DNA of 64,000 bases from Phytoseiulus persimilis (GCA_037576195.1 CM075104.1:17314211-17378210); one strand, 5' to 3'. Shown: positions 31,666 through 45,386, numbered from the stretch's first letter. Program-made: numbers and translations. Notes: a model not told the origin generated them from the sequence alone.

Positions 31666-33612
31666 AGCAAGCAATCAATCGGGCAAGTTGGGCAAACTCT
31701 TCTGTCTGTGTCTGATTAAGCTTTGCTATGAGGCCGTCCCTCCCTTCTTCCTCGGGTGGGGCCATGCCGCCCACAAAATATGAAAGTTCCTATCTTTGAT
31801 GTGTCATTTGATAACGATCATAGTACTATAATAGTAACGAAGGAAGGTCTATCGACGACGAGAAACGGAAAGCATGCAGAGAAAAAGAGAGTCTGAAATG
31901 GACGAGAGCAAGTAATAATCGAAACCATCTAAACTAAACTGAATTTAGAGCATCTCCAACTCCCCGGCGGGTCTTTTGGCCTTTGCGGACTATACGTGAA
32001 ACATTTAGCGAGAGAAAAAGCAAGCAAGAAGCTAAATTGTGTATGAATGTGTACACCGTAGTTGATCGACCCAAGGGTGAAGTGCATCGGCAGTCGCGAC
32101 CTCGGCTTCAGCCCGAGGTGAGCCAGTGAGTGCACGTTTTATGCAATTAGCGGCGACAGCGGCGGCGACAGAGGCACTGAATCCGAATCAGTTGAGCCTG
32201 TTCAAAATTTACCAACTCGTAGTGAAAACAAATCAAACATCTTGCTTCATGGGAGAGGAGAATCGTTTGCGCGGCTCGTCAGTGAGTCGTTCAGCGGTCC
32301 GCTGCTCTCGCAGGCAAAACGTACTCTGTACATAGGCATTCAATCATCAATTCAAACGATGCTGATCGATGAGATCAAGACGTTTCTCTTCATCCACTGG
32401 GAACAACAAGAACCGTTCACCACCCTCTAACCAACAACAATGAAGGTTCCTCGAAAGTCGCCGGAATTTCATTTCCCTTGTTTTTCTCCGCCTGTTCCGG
32501 AACAGTCGATGATGCCTCTAGACCTGACAGACCTCGAATACCTAAAAAATGAATGTTCCTCGCCCGTGGCAATTGAAAGAAAGTTTATGCTCCCATTCTC
32601 GTATGGGAAATTCTCTCCCTCCGGAAAGCCTTGGAATCCCCTGTTCCCGCCCTCTCAACCGAAATTGGCTCCGGCAACACCACTCTGCTCTGCAACGATC
32701 GATTGAGATGGCAGAGCTCGTCCGTTTGAGCCAGGTTTGCCGCCAGCCTCACAATTATATCCCCTCTGTTAACCCTTCACTCCATATTGTCCAGTTCGAA
32801 ACGAATGTTTCAGATTTGCACAGACTCAGTTAATTCTCGCTCCGTGGGAGCTTGTTCTCGAAAGCTGTGAACGCTCGCTCCACGTTAATCGTCGCCGGTT
32901 AGCGGTTGTACAATAGGATTCGGAGATGTACTCGATGGTTCCTCCAAATTCCGAGCAAAGCGGCAGCAGACACATAACAACAGCCTAATTTCAAGTATTT
33001 GTTCTTTCGGTTACGTTGATCCCATGCTCCTGGAACGAAACGGTAACAATGGGATCAATGACGATTTCGCAGCTCCTGCTGAAGCCGGTCGTCGTCGACG
33101 TCGGCGACCACTGACACGACGCAGATGATTCATGATGATTTTGTTGCTGTACATATTTATAATTTATAGGAGACGGCGGAGGCAAACTTTGTAAGAACTC
33201 CGTAGACGAACGTTGACTTAGTTGGAGAGAACAGCACTGAATGATGAACGCAAGGAAACTTTGTAGATGTGCCCTTAGGCCTAATTTATTATTACTATCT
33301 GACCGAAAGAAGAGGAAGCAGAGATATTCAAGGTACAGAGAGCAACGGTCGAGTGTTCCTAGGTAGCCCAATCACAAACTGAGTTCCACCTGATGAAGTT
33401 GAATACGATTGATGATGGTCGCTGCTATCAATGTTCCGTGAAGATAATCATTGATGATTTTTATCCTACACCCACAAACCCTTCCTGACCCGCCCAGCCT
33501 TAAGCCTTGATCGCCCCAAAAACCTTCGGATACGCAATCAGGGAACGTGATTGTGTTCAATGTAAATTGTTGGTGGGTAATAATATTGAAGAAGATGAAG
33601 CTGAAGAAACGT

Positions 33613-33654
33613 GGTGATGATGATGATAATGACGACGACGATGATGATGATGAC
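33613..33654. repeat. (GAT)n/(GAC)n trinucleotide repeat
   Basis: GATGATGATGATAATGACGA then CGACGATGATGATGATGAC. Confidence 0.9.
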
Positions 33655-33679
33655 AACAAACTGAAAAACCAAATAAGTA

Positions 33680-33685
33680 AATAAA
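33680..33685 (+). terminator. Possible distal polyadenylation signal AATAAA
   Basis: AATAAA in an A-rich context 3.2 kb after the zfh2 stop. It would give a longer 3' UTR if the proximal site is skipped. Nothing in the sequence shows which is used. Confidence 0.25.
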
Positions 33686-34282
33686 ATGAAACATTTATAT
33701 ATCAACAAATGAAAACTACCAGGTTTTCCCTCGCCGTAGAAAGATTGATAGCTTCATCTGAACGGGTTATTTCCGCAGAGGGTCCTCAGGGGGAACGAAC
33801 TCTAGAAACGTTCAGGAGTGTAGTGAATCTCAGCGGAATCCATTGCAGCAGTCCGGCCTGGACGTCTTGAAGGTATTCAGTTTTGCATGGGATCATTCTG
33901 GATCACTGAGCACGTTGAAGTACTCGATCCACTGACTCAAATTGCAGTGTCGATCTCGGCACGCAAATCTAGAACTCGGTGTGCGGAAAAGGTCAGTGAA
34001 TTCGTCAAAGCGTCGCGGGAGTTTCTCCCTGGATAGTCATTGCTCGCTGAATCCCAAATCTCATACGGTTGAGATCGATGAAGATTGAGCAACGTGAACT
34101 CTCCGGAGTTTGAGCCTAGAATGTCTCTCACTGTATCTTGCGCCAAGCAAGCGAATTCGCTGCAGAGGAGTGGAATATCGCCGAACTCCGATCCTTGCGG
34201 ACAAGTCATCCGCTCGTGGTGATTTCCTCAGTTTGGAGTAACTTGATGGAATACGAGCCGACACGAGAGGACTTCTGGAGGC

Positions 34283-34500
34283 ACTAGCGTAGCGAGGGGG
34301 GGGGGGGGGGGGGGGGGGGGAGCGGTCCGCCCCGGACATCAAGGTCTTGAGCCTGGGCTCTGGGGCCGCGTATGGCCCAGCCTGAGCATCGCGACGTCCT
34401 TCTGGAATCCGGCGATGGCAGCCGCCAAATCCCACCTCGCGTCCCGAAACTTCCTCAGGCCCCAAAGGTGGCGGGATCTCCCTCTAGCGGACTTTTTATC
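34283..34500. mobile_element. Possible DNA-transposon terminus or nonautonomous repeat fragment
   Basis: CACTAGCGTAGCGAG leads into 25 consecutive G, then AGCGGTCCGCCCCGG, a short imperfect palindrome. CACTNGCGTAGC followed by a G run resembles the ends of repeat families seen in many invertebrate genomes. No partner terminus or target-site duplication was found, so the right edge is arbitrary. Confidence 0.25.
34296..34320. repeat. Poly(G) run, 25 bases
   Basis: Uninterrupted G25 on the + strand. The length may be uncertain for sequencing reasons. Confidence 0.9.
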
Positions 34501-34706
34501 TGATACTTCGGAACTACCTCCGAATCTTGTGAGGCTCTACGCGAACGCTCAAATCACGCGGTCGTGCTGGAGGTCATCATGAAACGACTTCCAACTCCGA
34601 AGGAACGACGACTTCAGCTCCGGCTGCCGCTGCACCGTCACTAATTTTAGGTTGCGGCATTTTCATCCGCATTTTCTTCTTCATTCTGAAACTTGCTCGT
34701 CCCTCC

Positions 34707-34783
34707 GCTGATCTGTCTGTTGGTCGTCTGTCTGTTTGTCCACCAGTCCGCATGACTGTCTATCTGTCGGTCCATCTGTGCCG
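34707..34783. repeat. 4-bp-periodic tract (CTGT/TTGT/CCGT), long
   Basis: CTGATCTGTCTGTTGGTCGT, CTGTCTGTTTGTCCACCAGT, then CTGTCTATCTGTCGGTCCAT. Most tetramers carry TG or CG at the same offset. Confidence 0.75.
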
Positions 34784-37499
34784 TCTCTTCTGTGAGTGTG
34801 TTTTTTCTTCAGAGACATTCATCCTACGCCCTTTCTTTTGACAAACAAAGGAATGCCATTATTAAGTCAAATAACGCCGAAAAAATCTAAAACGAAGCCA
34901 AGAAGAAAGGGAAATAATTTTACAAAATTCGCCTGAACGCGCAGCAGCAACCGCGGTGCCGCTGGTGGCGACCCGGCGCAGCGCTCGCTCGCCCGGTGTG
35001 TATGTATTCTTCGTCGTCTTCTACTTTTCCCCTGCCGTCGTTGAAGTTGTCGTCGACGCTTTTTCCATTTGATCGTCGCGGCGGCGAACGAGGGATACCG
35101 GAGGGACGGATGGATGGATCTAGACTCCTTTCTTCAGCCGCCGATTTTGAGAGAATCGTCACCGCTGCCGTGGTTGTTCGTTCATCTATGTATTTACGCT
35201 GCCTCTATTTCTGTTCTTGGCTCCAGTGTTGCCGGTGATTTCATGAGATTTTTTGTTCGGTGGAGCAGCATCGACTCTCTTTTAAACACCACCGCCACCA
35301 TCGCCGGCCGCCACCAATCCCAGCCAGGAGCGGCAGCCCTGGTGAGCGTATTGTCGGCGACAACCGGCATCAGAGGCAAGAGTTGATGCAGACGCTGCAA
35401 GAAGAGAATCGACAGAAGAATAAACAGAAAACGGACGGATGAGTAGTCATTTGACGCGAATTTCCGCGCAAACTCAAGCAGCTCGAGATGCCGGAGCCAA
35501 CCACCTCAGCAGCGACGGAGGCACGTCATTGCCGCTGATGTCCATTTTTATCCATTTAGATCTGAGGGGTAGATGACTGGCGACCTATTCTCCATTATTC
35601 GATCCCAACGTAGCCTGGAAGTGGGAGCGGGGGCCCGAGACTTCGGGGGAAACCCATGGCCGGTAACGGGTTCTGTCTGGTATAGTCGGGAATGCCCTCC
35701 GCTCAAACTAATAAGAGTATTCGGAAATTCCTGAGTCAAGGAGCCGAGGAAACATCTGAAAGAGGACAGCTCTAAGGGCAGTTCCGGAGGAATCGAGAGG
35801 TGGAGGAGAAGTTTCAGGGACACTCGAAAGGCTCGTCACTGATGGCCTGTCGAAGAGAGAGGCGTTTTTTTCAGCTCTTTGGAGTGGGATTGCATGAGTA
35901 TGGACGGCTTTTATTATCGGCTGTTAGCCGGCGAGCATTATGAACGAAACGGCTGTCCTTAAAGCTGATCTTGTCACGATTCTGTTATTCCCTTATTAGA
36001 AGGCGAGTCCGCGAGCGCCGAATGACTACTGCAGTGTCTCACGTAATATCTCTTTGTCGTTCGGTTTCGACGTTCGTGCGCTCCTCTGTCGATTCGTCCG
36101 TTGTCTAGCGGCAAACTTGCTGGTTGGATGCGACAGTCGAACGAACGTTTTTAGACCGCTTCCTCTGGTCGCCCCGTCAGAAAGCTGTTCGCTTCTCGCT
36201 GGAGGATAAAAAGACAAGAGAGAAGATGGCCAGAGAAGAGTTTGAGTTCATTTCAACCGTTCATTATGGGGTCCTACGGGGGTGGATATCCTCACGAAGT
36301 AGCGACGGCGACGACGACTGATCCAATGACAGTCTTCTTCTCCTCTTGGCATTGTCGACTCCGAAGACTGCCCGCAGTCGGCACGTCCGCTCCTTTTTCT
36401 CTTTTCCGTTCTCTCTCTCTCAGCGACGCTCGAATCCTGCCGTCGTGGTTTTTAAATGCGTCCGGCGTTGGCCCATGGAGTTTGTGTGTTTGGTTGTGAG
36501 CTGCTGGTCGGCGCCCCCTAATGTGAAAGTTGTCCCCATGCGTTTCTCGTCGTCCACATCTCAACTGACTGCGAACAATTCTATACGTCCCGTAACTAGC
36601 TCTGCACCTGTACACACAGAACACTTTCGTCGCAGTCGCTCACACTTTTCTCTGCCCACAACTTCAGTCAGCCGGCGCGAATAAGTCGCTGTACAGCCGG
36701 ATCCGATTGAATCATTCCGTCGTTTAAGGAACTGATGACCTCGGAGCCCCGCCAATTCCAATATGGGTTCTCCAGAACTGTTTTCTCAGAACCCAACCTG
36801 GGCTCCCCTGTCCTGTCCAAGTTCAGAGTTGCATGGCGGGCTCATGAGCGGCGAGAAAGGGCGATGCGAGTGCGGCGATACGTTTTCACTCGACGGACGA
36901 ACAACACACCAAGATCCTTCCATAATGACCCCACACCAGAGGCGGACGTATTTGAGGGCCATGGGGAGGTTTTGCGGAGGAGAGAAAATTATCACGAACA
37001 TAGCTGCTGGCTGGCTGGGATTGTCTTGACGCCGCTGAGACAACTGTTGTGGAGGTGAGTGAAATGGTGAACATTATGCGAACGTATCCTGGCCCTTCAG
37101 TTCTTCACGCGTCGTCCGCACAACCCGTAATTACGTGGCCGCCGCAGCGGCGGCTAAGCAGTTCAGGCCGACGGACGGACGGCCGGCTGGCCAGCAACCA
37201 CAGCATCGCCGAACGAGAAGCATAATGCTCGAGCGGGCTCAGAATTTCTTCGACTTGAAAATGTGAACTTATCGCCCGTTGCCTAAGAATAAGAAGGGCC
37301 CGAGACGGCAGTGCAGAATCCCGAGCGGGAAAAGCAATATCCACGCACGGTTAAGTGGCCATTTAACCGGCGAATTCCCACCGTTGATGACGATTTCGCT
37401 CGATGGCTCCAGCTTGCTTACGGCTTCCCGAGCTGCCGGCCAGCCTCAAGTTCTCCGCTCGTGATCTAGCCTCCTCCTCGTCACTCTTTAACTTCATCA

Positions 37500-37542
37500 T
37501 CCAGTCAGTCAGTCAACTAGCCAGTCGACCAGACAGCATGCC
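37500..37542. repeat. 4-bp-periodic tract (CAGT/CAGC)
   Basis: CCAGTCAGTCAGTCAACTAG then CCAGTCGACCAGACAGCATG. Confidence 0.75.
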
Positions 37543-40319
37543 AGTTGGCAACCACGCAAGCTTCCCTGGCTGAATCTGGACACGGCAACGATCAAACCAC
37601 CTCCGGAACACTGAGCGGTCATGGGGACTGAGTGAAGAATTTTCGGAATCCAGTCAGTTCCGGAATCGGTTCCGGTCGAGATCACATGGACCCAACTTTT
37701 TGAGGGCTCCCCACCAGGTTGAAGCCATCGACTCAGGATCTCACTCGCAGCGCCGGAGCGATACGAGAGAGTTTCGGTTCACCTTTCATTTCTCCGTCTT
37801 GTTTCATCGACGTGGATCCGTCCAAACACAGATACTGCGTCTGATGAACAGACTGCGTCACTCATTCGCTCACGGCTTGCCAGCCGACTGCTTGACTGTT
37901 TTCTACCTCGTTTCAGTTTTTTTTTGTTCGTGTCGGACATTACGGACTTGGTTCTTCTAAACTTGAGCTATTCTTCCTTCTCCCCCTCCTCGGTTCAGGA
38001 CCGAACGAGCGGCCGACCGATTCTTCGGGCCAGCCGAAAGCCTAATCTAAAAATCATCAGATCTACATTAAGTACAATAATGCGTCTCTCACGAACTGAA
38101 AAAAAGACTGTCCAACGCGTTTTGGCGCCGACACCGGAGGCAACCGAAACGCTTGTCTGTCCGAAAGTCAAACTGTTAGTTCGACTGTGTGACTCTGAAC
38201 ATAAGCCGACCGAAACAGCCTCTGTGTTTTCATGCTGCATTCGCCCCGGAGACAAGCCTCGAACGTCGACGGCCCCGGACCAGAGCTATAGCTCTGTATT
38301 GTACGCTCGTCAGCGGGCTACGTGCATGTTCTGCAGTGATTTCCTCTCTATCAGCTGATTTCGCAGTTCTGCCGGATGTCTCAAGTTTCGAGCAGTTTTC
38401 TATGTGCGCAATACCGGAATTCATCTGCAGTCGCGGGCGTAGATGTAGCTCAGCGAGGTTTTCCCAGCCTAATGTGGAGTGGTCGAGCTCCACCAGAAGG
38501 CTGAGAGATCTTTGCGCGCTTCGCTGCGCGCGAGATCCGGACGGCACGGCCCACTTGGCCATTTCGTCGGTCTCGGGTCGCAGGTGACCTTTCCGCACTT
38601 ATTTCCCGTCTTGAATCAAGCTCATTATCCGGAGAAAAAAAACTTTGTAGTCAGCGGTTCTGGGAATCCGCGAGCGTGTACCACGCAGTTCAGTGCTGTT
38701 CCTCCTCGAACCGCTGTTGCTGCTGCGGTTACGTCTGGAGCAAATCGATGTCGCGGCGGCGGTGACGGTGGACGACGCTATTCCCTATGTTATCCTGCCA
38801 TCGGTGTCAAACAGTGAGTGCGCAGTAATTACCGTCTCGGCCTCGGGATGGGAACAAAACGCAGAAAGAAGATCTTGGTTGCAGGCTGGCGGGCCGACTG
38901 GCGCGCTGGCTGAGTCTATTGGAGCGTAAACTCCGATATCTCGCTCCCATTCGCTCCTTGGTACCGCTGGCAGCAGCACAAGCGGTATGGGAGCCGCCGA
39001 TGCCGCCTCAACCACCGCCACCGCCTCCCCTTGTGTCTGTAATCAAAAGATCAGCACAGAAACCGTCACTTCAGCCAGCGGACGTCGAGTCTTCTTCAGA
39101 ACGATCGCACGTATTTCGGCTAGCGACGCCTCGCGGCGGAAAATGGATAAACTAACATCAACTCGTGCGACAGGTCGCTCTATCTCAGATCTTATCTCTC
39201 GTGTTGAGGTTTTTGTTATCTCTTTCCAATGGGCACCGCGCCTGTTCCTGTTTCCCGCTGACCCGGGCCCGCATGTATTGGAAGAGAGCTGCGATCGGAA
39301 CCCTGAAACCAAGATTCCAGGATGCTCGGAACTGTCTGAGGAAGTAACCTTCGGAACTACGAGCTGATCACCATGCAAAGCGACCAACTCCTTGGTGAAC
39401 TTTTTCAAAAACCGATTCGATAAAACTTTTGGGAGGAACTTCGAGCTGTGTTCGCATGGTGCATCGCAGAGACCCTTCTGGGATGTGTTTCACGCAGGTC
39501 CACAGCAGCCATCCCGAGTAGAATCACTTGCGAATCGGTCAGCGAGTCACGTGCGGTGATGTTGGCGGCGACGTCGGCGTCGACGACAACCGCGTCGTCA
39601 CTGTGTCCCCATCCCCTGCGACATCGGCTTTGCTTCTCTTTATGAGGTTAATGGCGGATCCTTTCTTGTTCATTTCCTCCGAAGCAACTGGAAACAATTC
39701 GACGAAACCCACGCGCTGTGAAACACTATAGGAATTCGCTCGATGTTTGCATTGAATGAGACCCGCATCCCAGTTGCTGCCTCATGAACGCACATCATCG
39801 GAATGAGCAATTTTCGCTTCAGTTTCTCTTATATTATTTTCTGCTGCGATCATTTGTCTTTCTCCGCGGGAGCTCTTGACCTCGTGAGTGTGTTAATCGA
39901 ACGTCTTCCCCGAAAACTCTTGACAATCGCACGACAAAATCTGATTTTTTTCCTCGTCGATTTCGACTGATTCGGCGGCCAGCGTTTTTCGATGGCGGAC
40001 AGACGAGCTGACTTCGATTTGAATAAGCAAATGAAGAGGGATCCGTCGCATCCATAATTGAAGAGGTTTATTTGTAGTTCACGTTCACGGGTTCTCGTTT
40101 ACGCGGAGGGGTCTAACAGGATGTCGATTTCTCTTCTGAAACAAACAGATCTGCTTTCGAGGCAGCCGCACCAAACCCGCAGCCGCCGCCGCTGGTACTC
40201 CTGTGGCTGTGGCTGCGGCTGCTTCAATGATGAGGTGCTTGAAGTGGGCGTCCCCTCGGGGGCAGCCGCGCGCGAAGCCGCTCCCTGCCTCAATTAACAA
40301 AAAACGTAATCAGCTAACG

Positions 40320-40355
40320 AACAGCCAGCCAACCCTACAGCAAGCCTGTCAGCTT
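40320..40355. repeat. Short 4-bp-periodic tract (CAGC/CAAC)
   Basis: AACAGCCAGCCAACCCTACA then GCAAGCCTGTCAGC; weaker than the others. Confidence 0.45.
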
Positions 40356-41280
40356 CCCGGAGGGCTCATTATGATTCCGAAGCGGGAACGCAGATCCCAC
40401 AAACTTCAGAATGCTCGAGATTGTCCTCCGTTTCCACGGTTCACAGACTTGAGAGCATTCGAGTGATTCTCTTCCAGTTCCATGATGGATTCGGTTTGTT
40501 GACCTTCAGAGAGAAAATCGGATCCCGCTCCTAGGAAAGCAGCGCGAGTAATATTCGGGGAAAAATTAACATTTCTGTCGCATCGGGAAAGATTGGACAA
40601 CGGAAAACGAAGTACAGGAAGAGGGGAAGAGAGAGAGAGAAATCTTGACGAATTATCAAAGTCGGCTCAGAAAAAGGACAACTTGCGATGAACTTTCCGT
40701 TATGAGCACTCCGAGAATCTACCAATCAACCATGAAGCTGACCTCGGAGCTATGAGTGCTCACCATCCGATTCGACGGGGGGAGGACTATGGGACGAAGA
40801 AGACGGGAGACGGAGGAGAACACTAAAACTGAATCACCGAGCGCCGATTGACAACGAGCTATGATGCCGTCCATTTCATGACGAGCGACACCAAGTAGAG
40901 ATAAGACACTTTGTTGTTGCTTTAGAAGAGAGGTTCCACTGAAGCAAAGCGGTCGGTTGGCCTGCCTGCCTCTCAAGGAGCGGAGCCAGGCGCTGCTTTT
41001 GATCATTTGATTATTTCATTTTTCCCGACAACAAATGCGATCTTCGAGCGAAATGATTCTAGAATGGTCTTTGGCCTTTGCTCGCTTCCCTGACTAGTTG
41101 CGGATGGGTCTTGGACTAGCTGTTCGGCGCCCAACTCACTGTCTGCCAGCTTAGCTGGTTGCTCGGGCCGGCTGCTCGAAGATCTCGCTCAACAACTGCA
41201 GAAGAACAAGTTCACGGCTCTTTCGGCTGCCACGACCACAATGGACACTGATCCAAATTTGTTTTGGGCGGAGTTGCTTT

Positions 41281-41338
41281 TTGGTGTGCTTGCCTCCTTG
41301 CTCACTGGCTAGCTGCCTGGCTGCTTGCTCGACTGGTA
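41281..41338. repeat. 4-bp-periodic tract (CTGG/CTTG/CTGC)
   Basis: GCTTGCCTCCTTGCTCACTG, GCTAGCTGCCTGGCTGCTTG, then CTCGACTGG. Confidence 0.65.
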
Positions 41339-42849
41339 GGATAGCGTCTTGTGCTCTTTGGTCTTTACGTCCGGCGGCAGCAGCGGCAGAGCTGCGTATG
41401 TAGTTCGGAAAGTGAATTCAACGCACACTCATGTCTTATCTTCGGTGTCATCGACGACAGCGTGTTTGTAACTTGCCGCAAGACCACAAAGACCACCTCT
41501 GCCATCGGAACCGGCATCGGCAACCGAGGCAAGAACATCTAGATGAACAGCAAGAGCCACAACGGCATCAAAAACCACAGCAACAACAACGACATCATCA
41601 AAAGCACGAAATAAAAGCACGGAATCAACAACTGCAAGTTTGAGTATCTCGCGCGGGAAGGTTCGCGGGTTTGATGGACGAGACGATGTGCACTTCGCGA
41701 CGCAGTAATTTCAGGCGATTTCAACAATAGGAGCACATCAACACCTACCCGTTAGTGGGTAGGAAACATTGTCTCAAGAGCTCGGAGAAAAGCTTAATTC
41801 TGGCCCTCCGCACATGAGGCGATCTCACGAGTCTTCGCAGAGCTCATGAATGTCACCAACGTCAGCTCCACTTTCCGAGGTAACCGACTCGACAAATGCT
41901 GCAGGTGGTCGAGATCGCAAGATCCATAACTGAGGGCGATTCAACAGCAAAACTGTGGCAGTGGCTGATGAGCTCTGCAGAAGCTCTTTGACTGCGGATC
42001 GGCTGCGGCCCCGGGAGCAGAAATTGCAGCGTTTGCGTAACGGAGTGTATCCACTTCAACGGCATCAACGACGTCAACATCGACGATGCGTTGGTTCATT
42101 TTTTTGTTTGGTCGTTCGTCGCCGTTCGGTGATGTTGTCGTTGTCGAAGTTGTTGTGTGTGTGCGTCCCTATGTAAGCCTGTGTTGGATGATCGGAACGG
42201 CTGACGTACCACAGATGCGAGCTCCGGCGAACAATGAGACAGACATGACCAACAGAAGTACGAACGAATGATGAGTCGGTCGACTCGGTAGCTGGCTTAT
42301 TGGTAGCAAGCAAGCTAGCCAGCTTCTGGCTGATAGGCTGGCTTTTTCATTCATCCGTTCGATCGGTCCTCCCAGGACAGTTATGGATCTACTGGAACAA
42401 CATTTCATTCTGCGAACAGGGGAGCCTTCAGGTCAATTTACGTCACTCACAGCGCTGTTTTGCCCGCTAGTTCCTGCTGAGTAGGTTGATCGGCACAGTC
42501 ATGGCCCTGTGTAGATCCGTTCCGGCGACACTGAATGTGTTGCTCTCAAACTCCAGCCACGAGAGCCCTGTTGACGAGTGGCGCTCGCGAAGAGCACGTG
42601 AACGATCGCTCCGCTACGATCATTGTCCACCCTGGCCGTCTTATGGATGGACGACGACTCGACATGGCCGGACGGAACTCATCGCTCGAAGGGCAGGAGA
42701 GCACATGCTGACGCGCTCGGCTCTTTTCCGAAAGACTTCACACGGTCTGCATCGGGAATCGAACGGTAGCTGATTCGTGTACGCGTTGATATACGCCGTT
42801 GTGAGTTCATCTGTGTATAAATCATTAAGATCATAAACGAAAGTGTCAA

Positions 42850-43008
42850 AGCCCGCCCGCCCGCCGGCCCGCTTGCCCGGTTGGCTGACTAGCTGCCTGT
42901 CTGCCGAATAATCATGTCGATTATAGAGATCCGCTCGGTTTCCGTTACGGATTGTGGATTCCGGGGTCGTCTCCCTCGCTGGCTGGCTGGCAGGCAGGCA
43001 GGCTCAGT
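42850..43008. repeat. Two 4-bp-periodic tracts, the second inverted on itself
   Basis: 42850-42906 reads AGCCCGCCCGCCCGCCGGCC, CGCTTGCCCGGTTGGCTGAC, then TAGCTGCCTGTCTGCC. 42977-43008 reads CGCTGGCTGGCTGGCAGGCA then GGCAGGCTCAG, switching from CTGG to CAGG units. Confidence 0.75.
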
Positions 43009-45386
43009 TGCTGGTCGGTTCTCAGTGAAAAACTCTCACACGAAATGTGAGCGACGAACAACTTCGATCAAAATGCATGAGTAGCTCCACAGTCGGAATC
43101 TCTTTTCTCCGGGGCGCATGCATCTCGTATTTCTCCAATTTCTCTTCTCTGTTGCGTCATCAGAAAACTTCAAGAAGACGGCTACAGGAAGCTCGGTATG
43201 CCGCCTCATGTCGAAGCACCTCCTCTTACTGACGGACCCCACTGGAACGCGATTTGCTCCAAAGGCCCTCTCTCGAAGACTCAACTGGAAGTCGCAACCT
43301 CGCAGCCTGGGGTCGTATACTCGATTGGATGGTCCACTACGCGTACATGTGGGCATCTCCAGCGAGGGCTCCTGTCCGTAGAATTGCTCAAGATTCATGC
43401 TCAAGATGCGAGCAGAACAAACACGGGGATGAGGTCTGCAGTTCCTTCAGTTGAAGCTCTCAACTTCCTTAGAAGCTCCTGTCCGACCGTGTGTTTAACT
43501 TTCTGAGTGACCGTTGGCTCTGTCTCGACGGCATCCTCCTGCAATTAGCGACATGCCAGATAAAGATCAGTCGTCGTCGTTGTCGCCAGGACATTCGCCT
43601 CCTCCTTAGCCGTACGACGACGACAAAAGCGATGGATTGGACTTCACAACGGACACGCTCTTCAGAAGCGACATCGACGGCGGCGACGACGGCAACGAAA
43701 TTGAAGCCGAACTTCGTCGACCCCTATTTCCGGCTGGGTTTCGTGACGATCTCAATCCCTTGGTTGCGTTTGTCGGCTGTTCTGTGTTGTTGTCGTCCCT
43801 CCGCTCCGCATATTGAAAGTAACTCAACTGACATTAACGAGAAGACAGTGTCAAACAGAGTGTCAGCTCGACTTTTCACCAGACTCATACGGATTCGACT
43901 TGACACGATGCGACGAATGTCAACGCTTCTGCCGAGAACGACTTTCTCAGCTGCGCTGTTCCCATAGTTTTTAATGAGATTTGTGGGCTTTCGCCGAAGA
44001 TTTTTTTCAGACGAATCTCAGAGCTTCTCCAACGCTTCTGACACAATTCAAGCCCGTCGTGGCTCCTGCCCGATCGGCAGCAGCTGTGACGAATTGCAAC
44101 ATGATATTCGGTGGTCCCCACTGGCGAAAATACAGAAAATATTCAGAAGAGAAATGAAAAATTCTGCGGATCTCATGCCCGATTGCGGTTCCACGGAGCT
44201 GGGTGGCTGCTCTTCGGCGGGTTGGCTGGTCCATGTATCAGTCCGTTCGACTGTCAGCAAACAGCTGAAGTGCGAATGTCTCCTTTACGCAACGAGCTGC
44301 TAATGGTATTCATCAGCGTGTTCATTACTACCGCGACAGGAACAACAACGACGACCGAGCGGCAAGGCGAGCCAAGCAAGAAAGACGTTCCCGCCCGTCG
44401 CCATCTGTGAGTGAGATCTTCGTGATATTAACTCATTAGTGCAGTGAGACATAGCTCTCCCTTTTTTCGTGTTGTCCGACGTGGCTCTCGTCCCTCTCGG
44501 CTCATCACGGCAACGACAACGAGATGCAGATTCTCAACCGACAGGTCCGTGACATCGATTCAGTGTACTCCGTGATCGACTATGATCCACAGGGAGCCGT
44601 GGGGTGGGTTTTCAGAAAACGCGTTTTCCACTTTCCGGGCCCCAACTGGGAGATTCCCAGATGTAGATTGCGTTCCCGCGGCCCTCGAAGTTTCGTCTCT
44701 GTGGAAGGGACGGGCGAACGGGAGTTCTATTCCTACGATTGGCGTTAGGATTGACATTGCTTCACTTGGAATAGCATAATTTCAGGACTAGGAGCGAAAG
44801 CAGCCCATGAAACCGGCATAATGAAACGCGGGGCGCTCTCGACGTTAATGTCTAAAATCAAAACCATTGGGCCTAGTTCCTGCCGTGCAGACCCCGCGCG
44901 CACGGGTCCCGTCGTTCGAATGGCTGAGCGAATGGAGGTGAGTGGAACTATGAGTGAGTGGACGAATGGGTGACTGATGGACTTCAGAACCTACTGGCCA
45001 CTTGAGCTGATGGCGCCGCTTTCGTGACTTTGCTCAATCTGTTCTATCCACACAGAGGACTTTCATTTTTTTTACGCAATTCCACCACAACCGCGTGGTT
45101 TTCCGTTACAAGCATCTAAAATATACGGATTAGAAGGGAACATAATCGTTCCAACATGAGCCCTCTTGGGGGTTCGGGAGGTCTTCCGCTGACAATGTTC
45201 CCGGTGGATCCGAAGTCCTCGGCATCGATATTGATTTGAGTATAATAGACAGGGAAACTCCGCTGCCCGCTGCTTGAGAAGTCATGGCTTCGTACAAGAC
45301 GCTAGAAACAATCGCTCGACCCGTGAGGAGAGGTCAAAAGCGATACCACCAACGGCTCATTATCCACAGCCTCTGCTACTTGATTT

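Larger units (their letters stand above)
31666..34286. other. Noncoding, A/T-richer flank downstream of zfh2
   Basis: No supported gene. Base composition is closer to 3' UTR than to the upstream flank. It contains a GAT/GAC repeat (33613-33654) and the distal AATAAA at 33680, so part may belong to a long 3' UTR. Confidence 0.4.
34501..42849. other. Noncoding downstream flank
   Basis: No supported gene. Open frames of 60-144 codons overlap on both strands without domains. It holds 4-bp-periodic tracts at 34707-34783, 37500-37542, 40320-40355 and 41281-41338. Confidence 0.4.
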
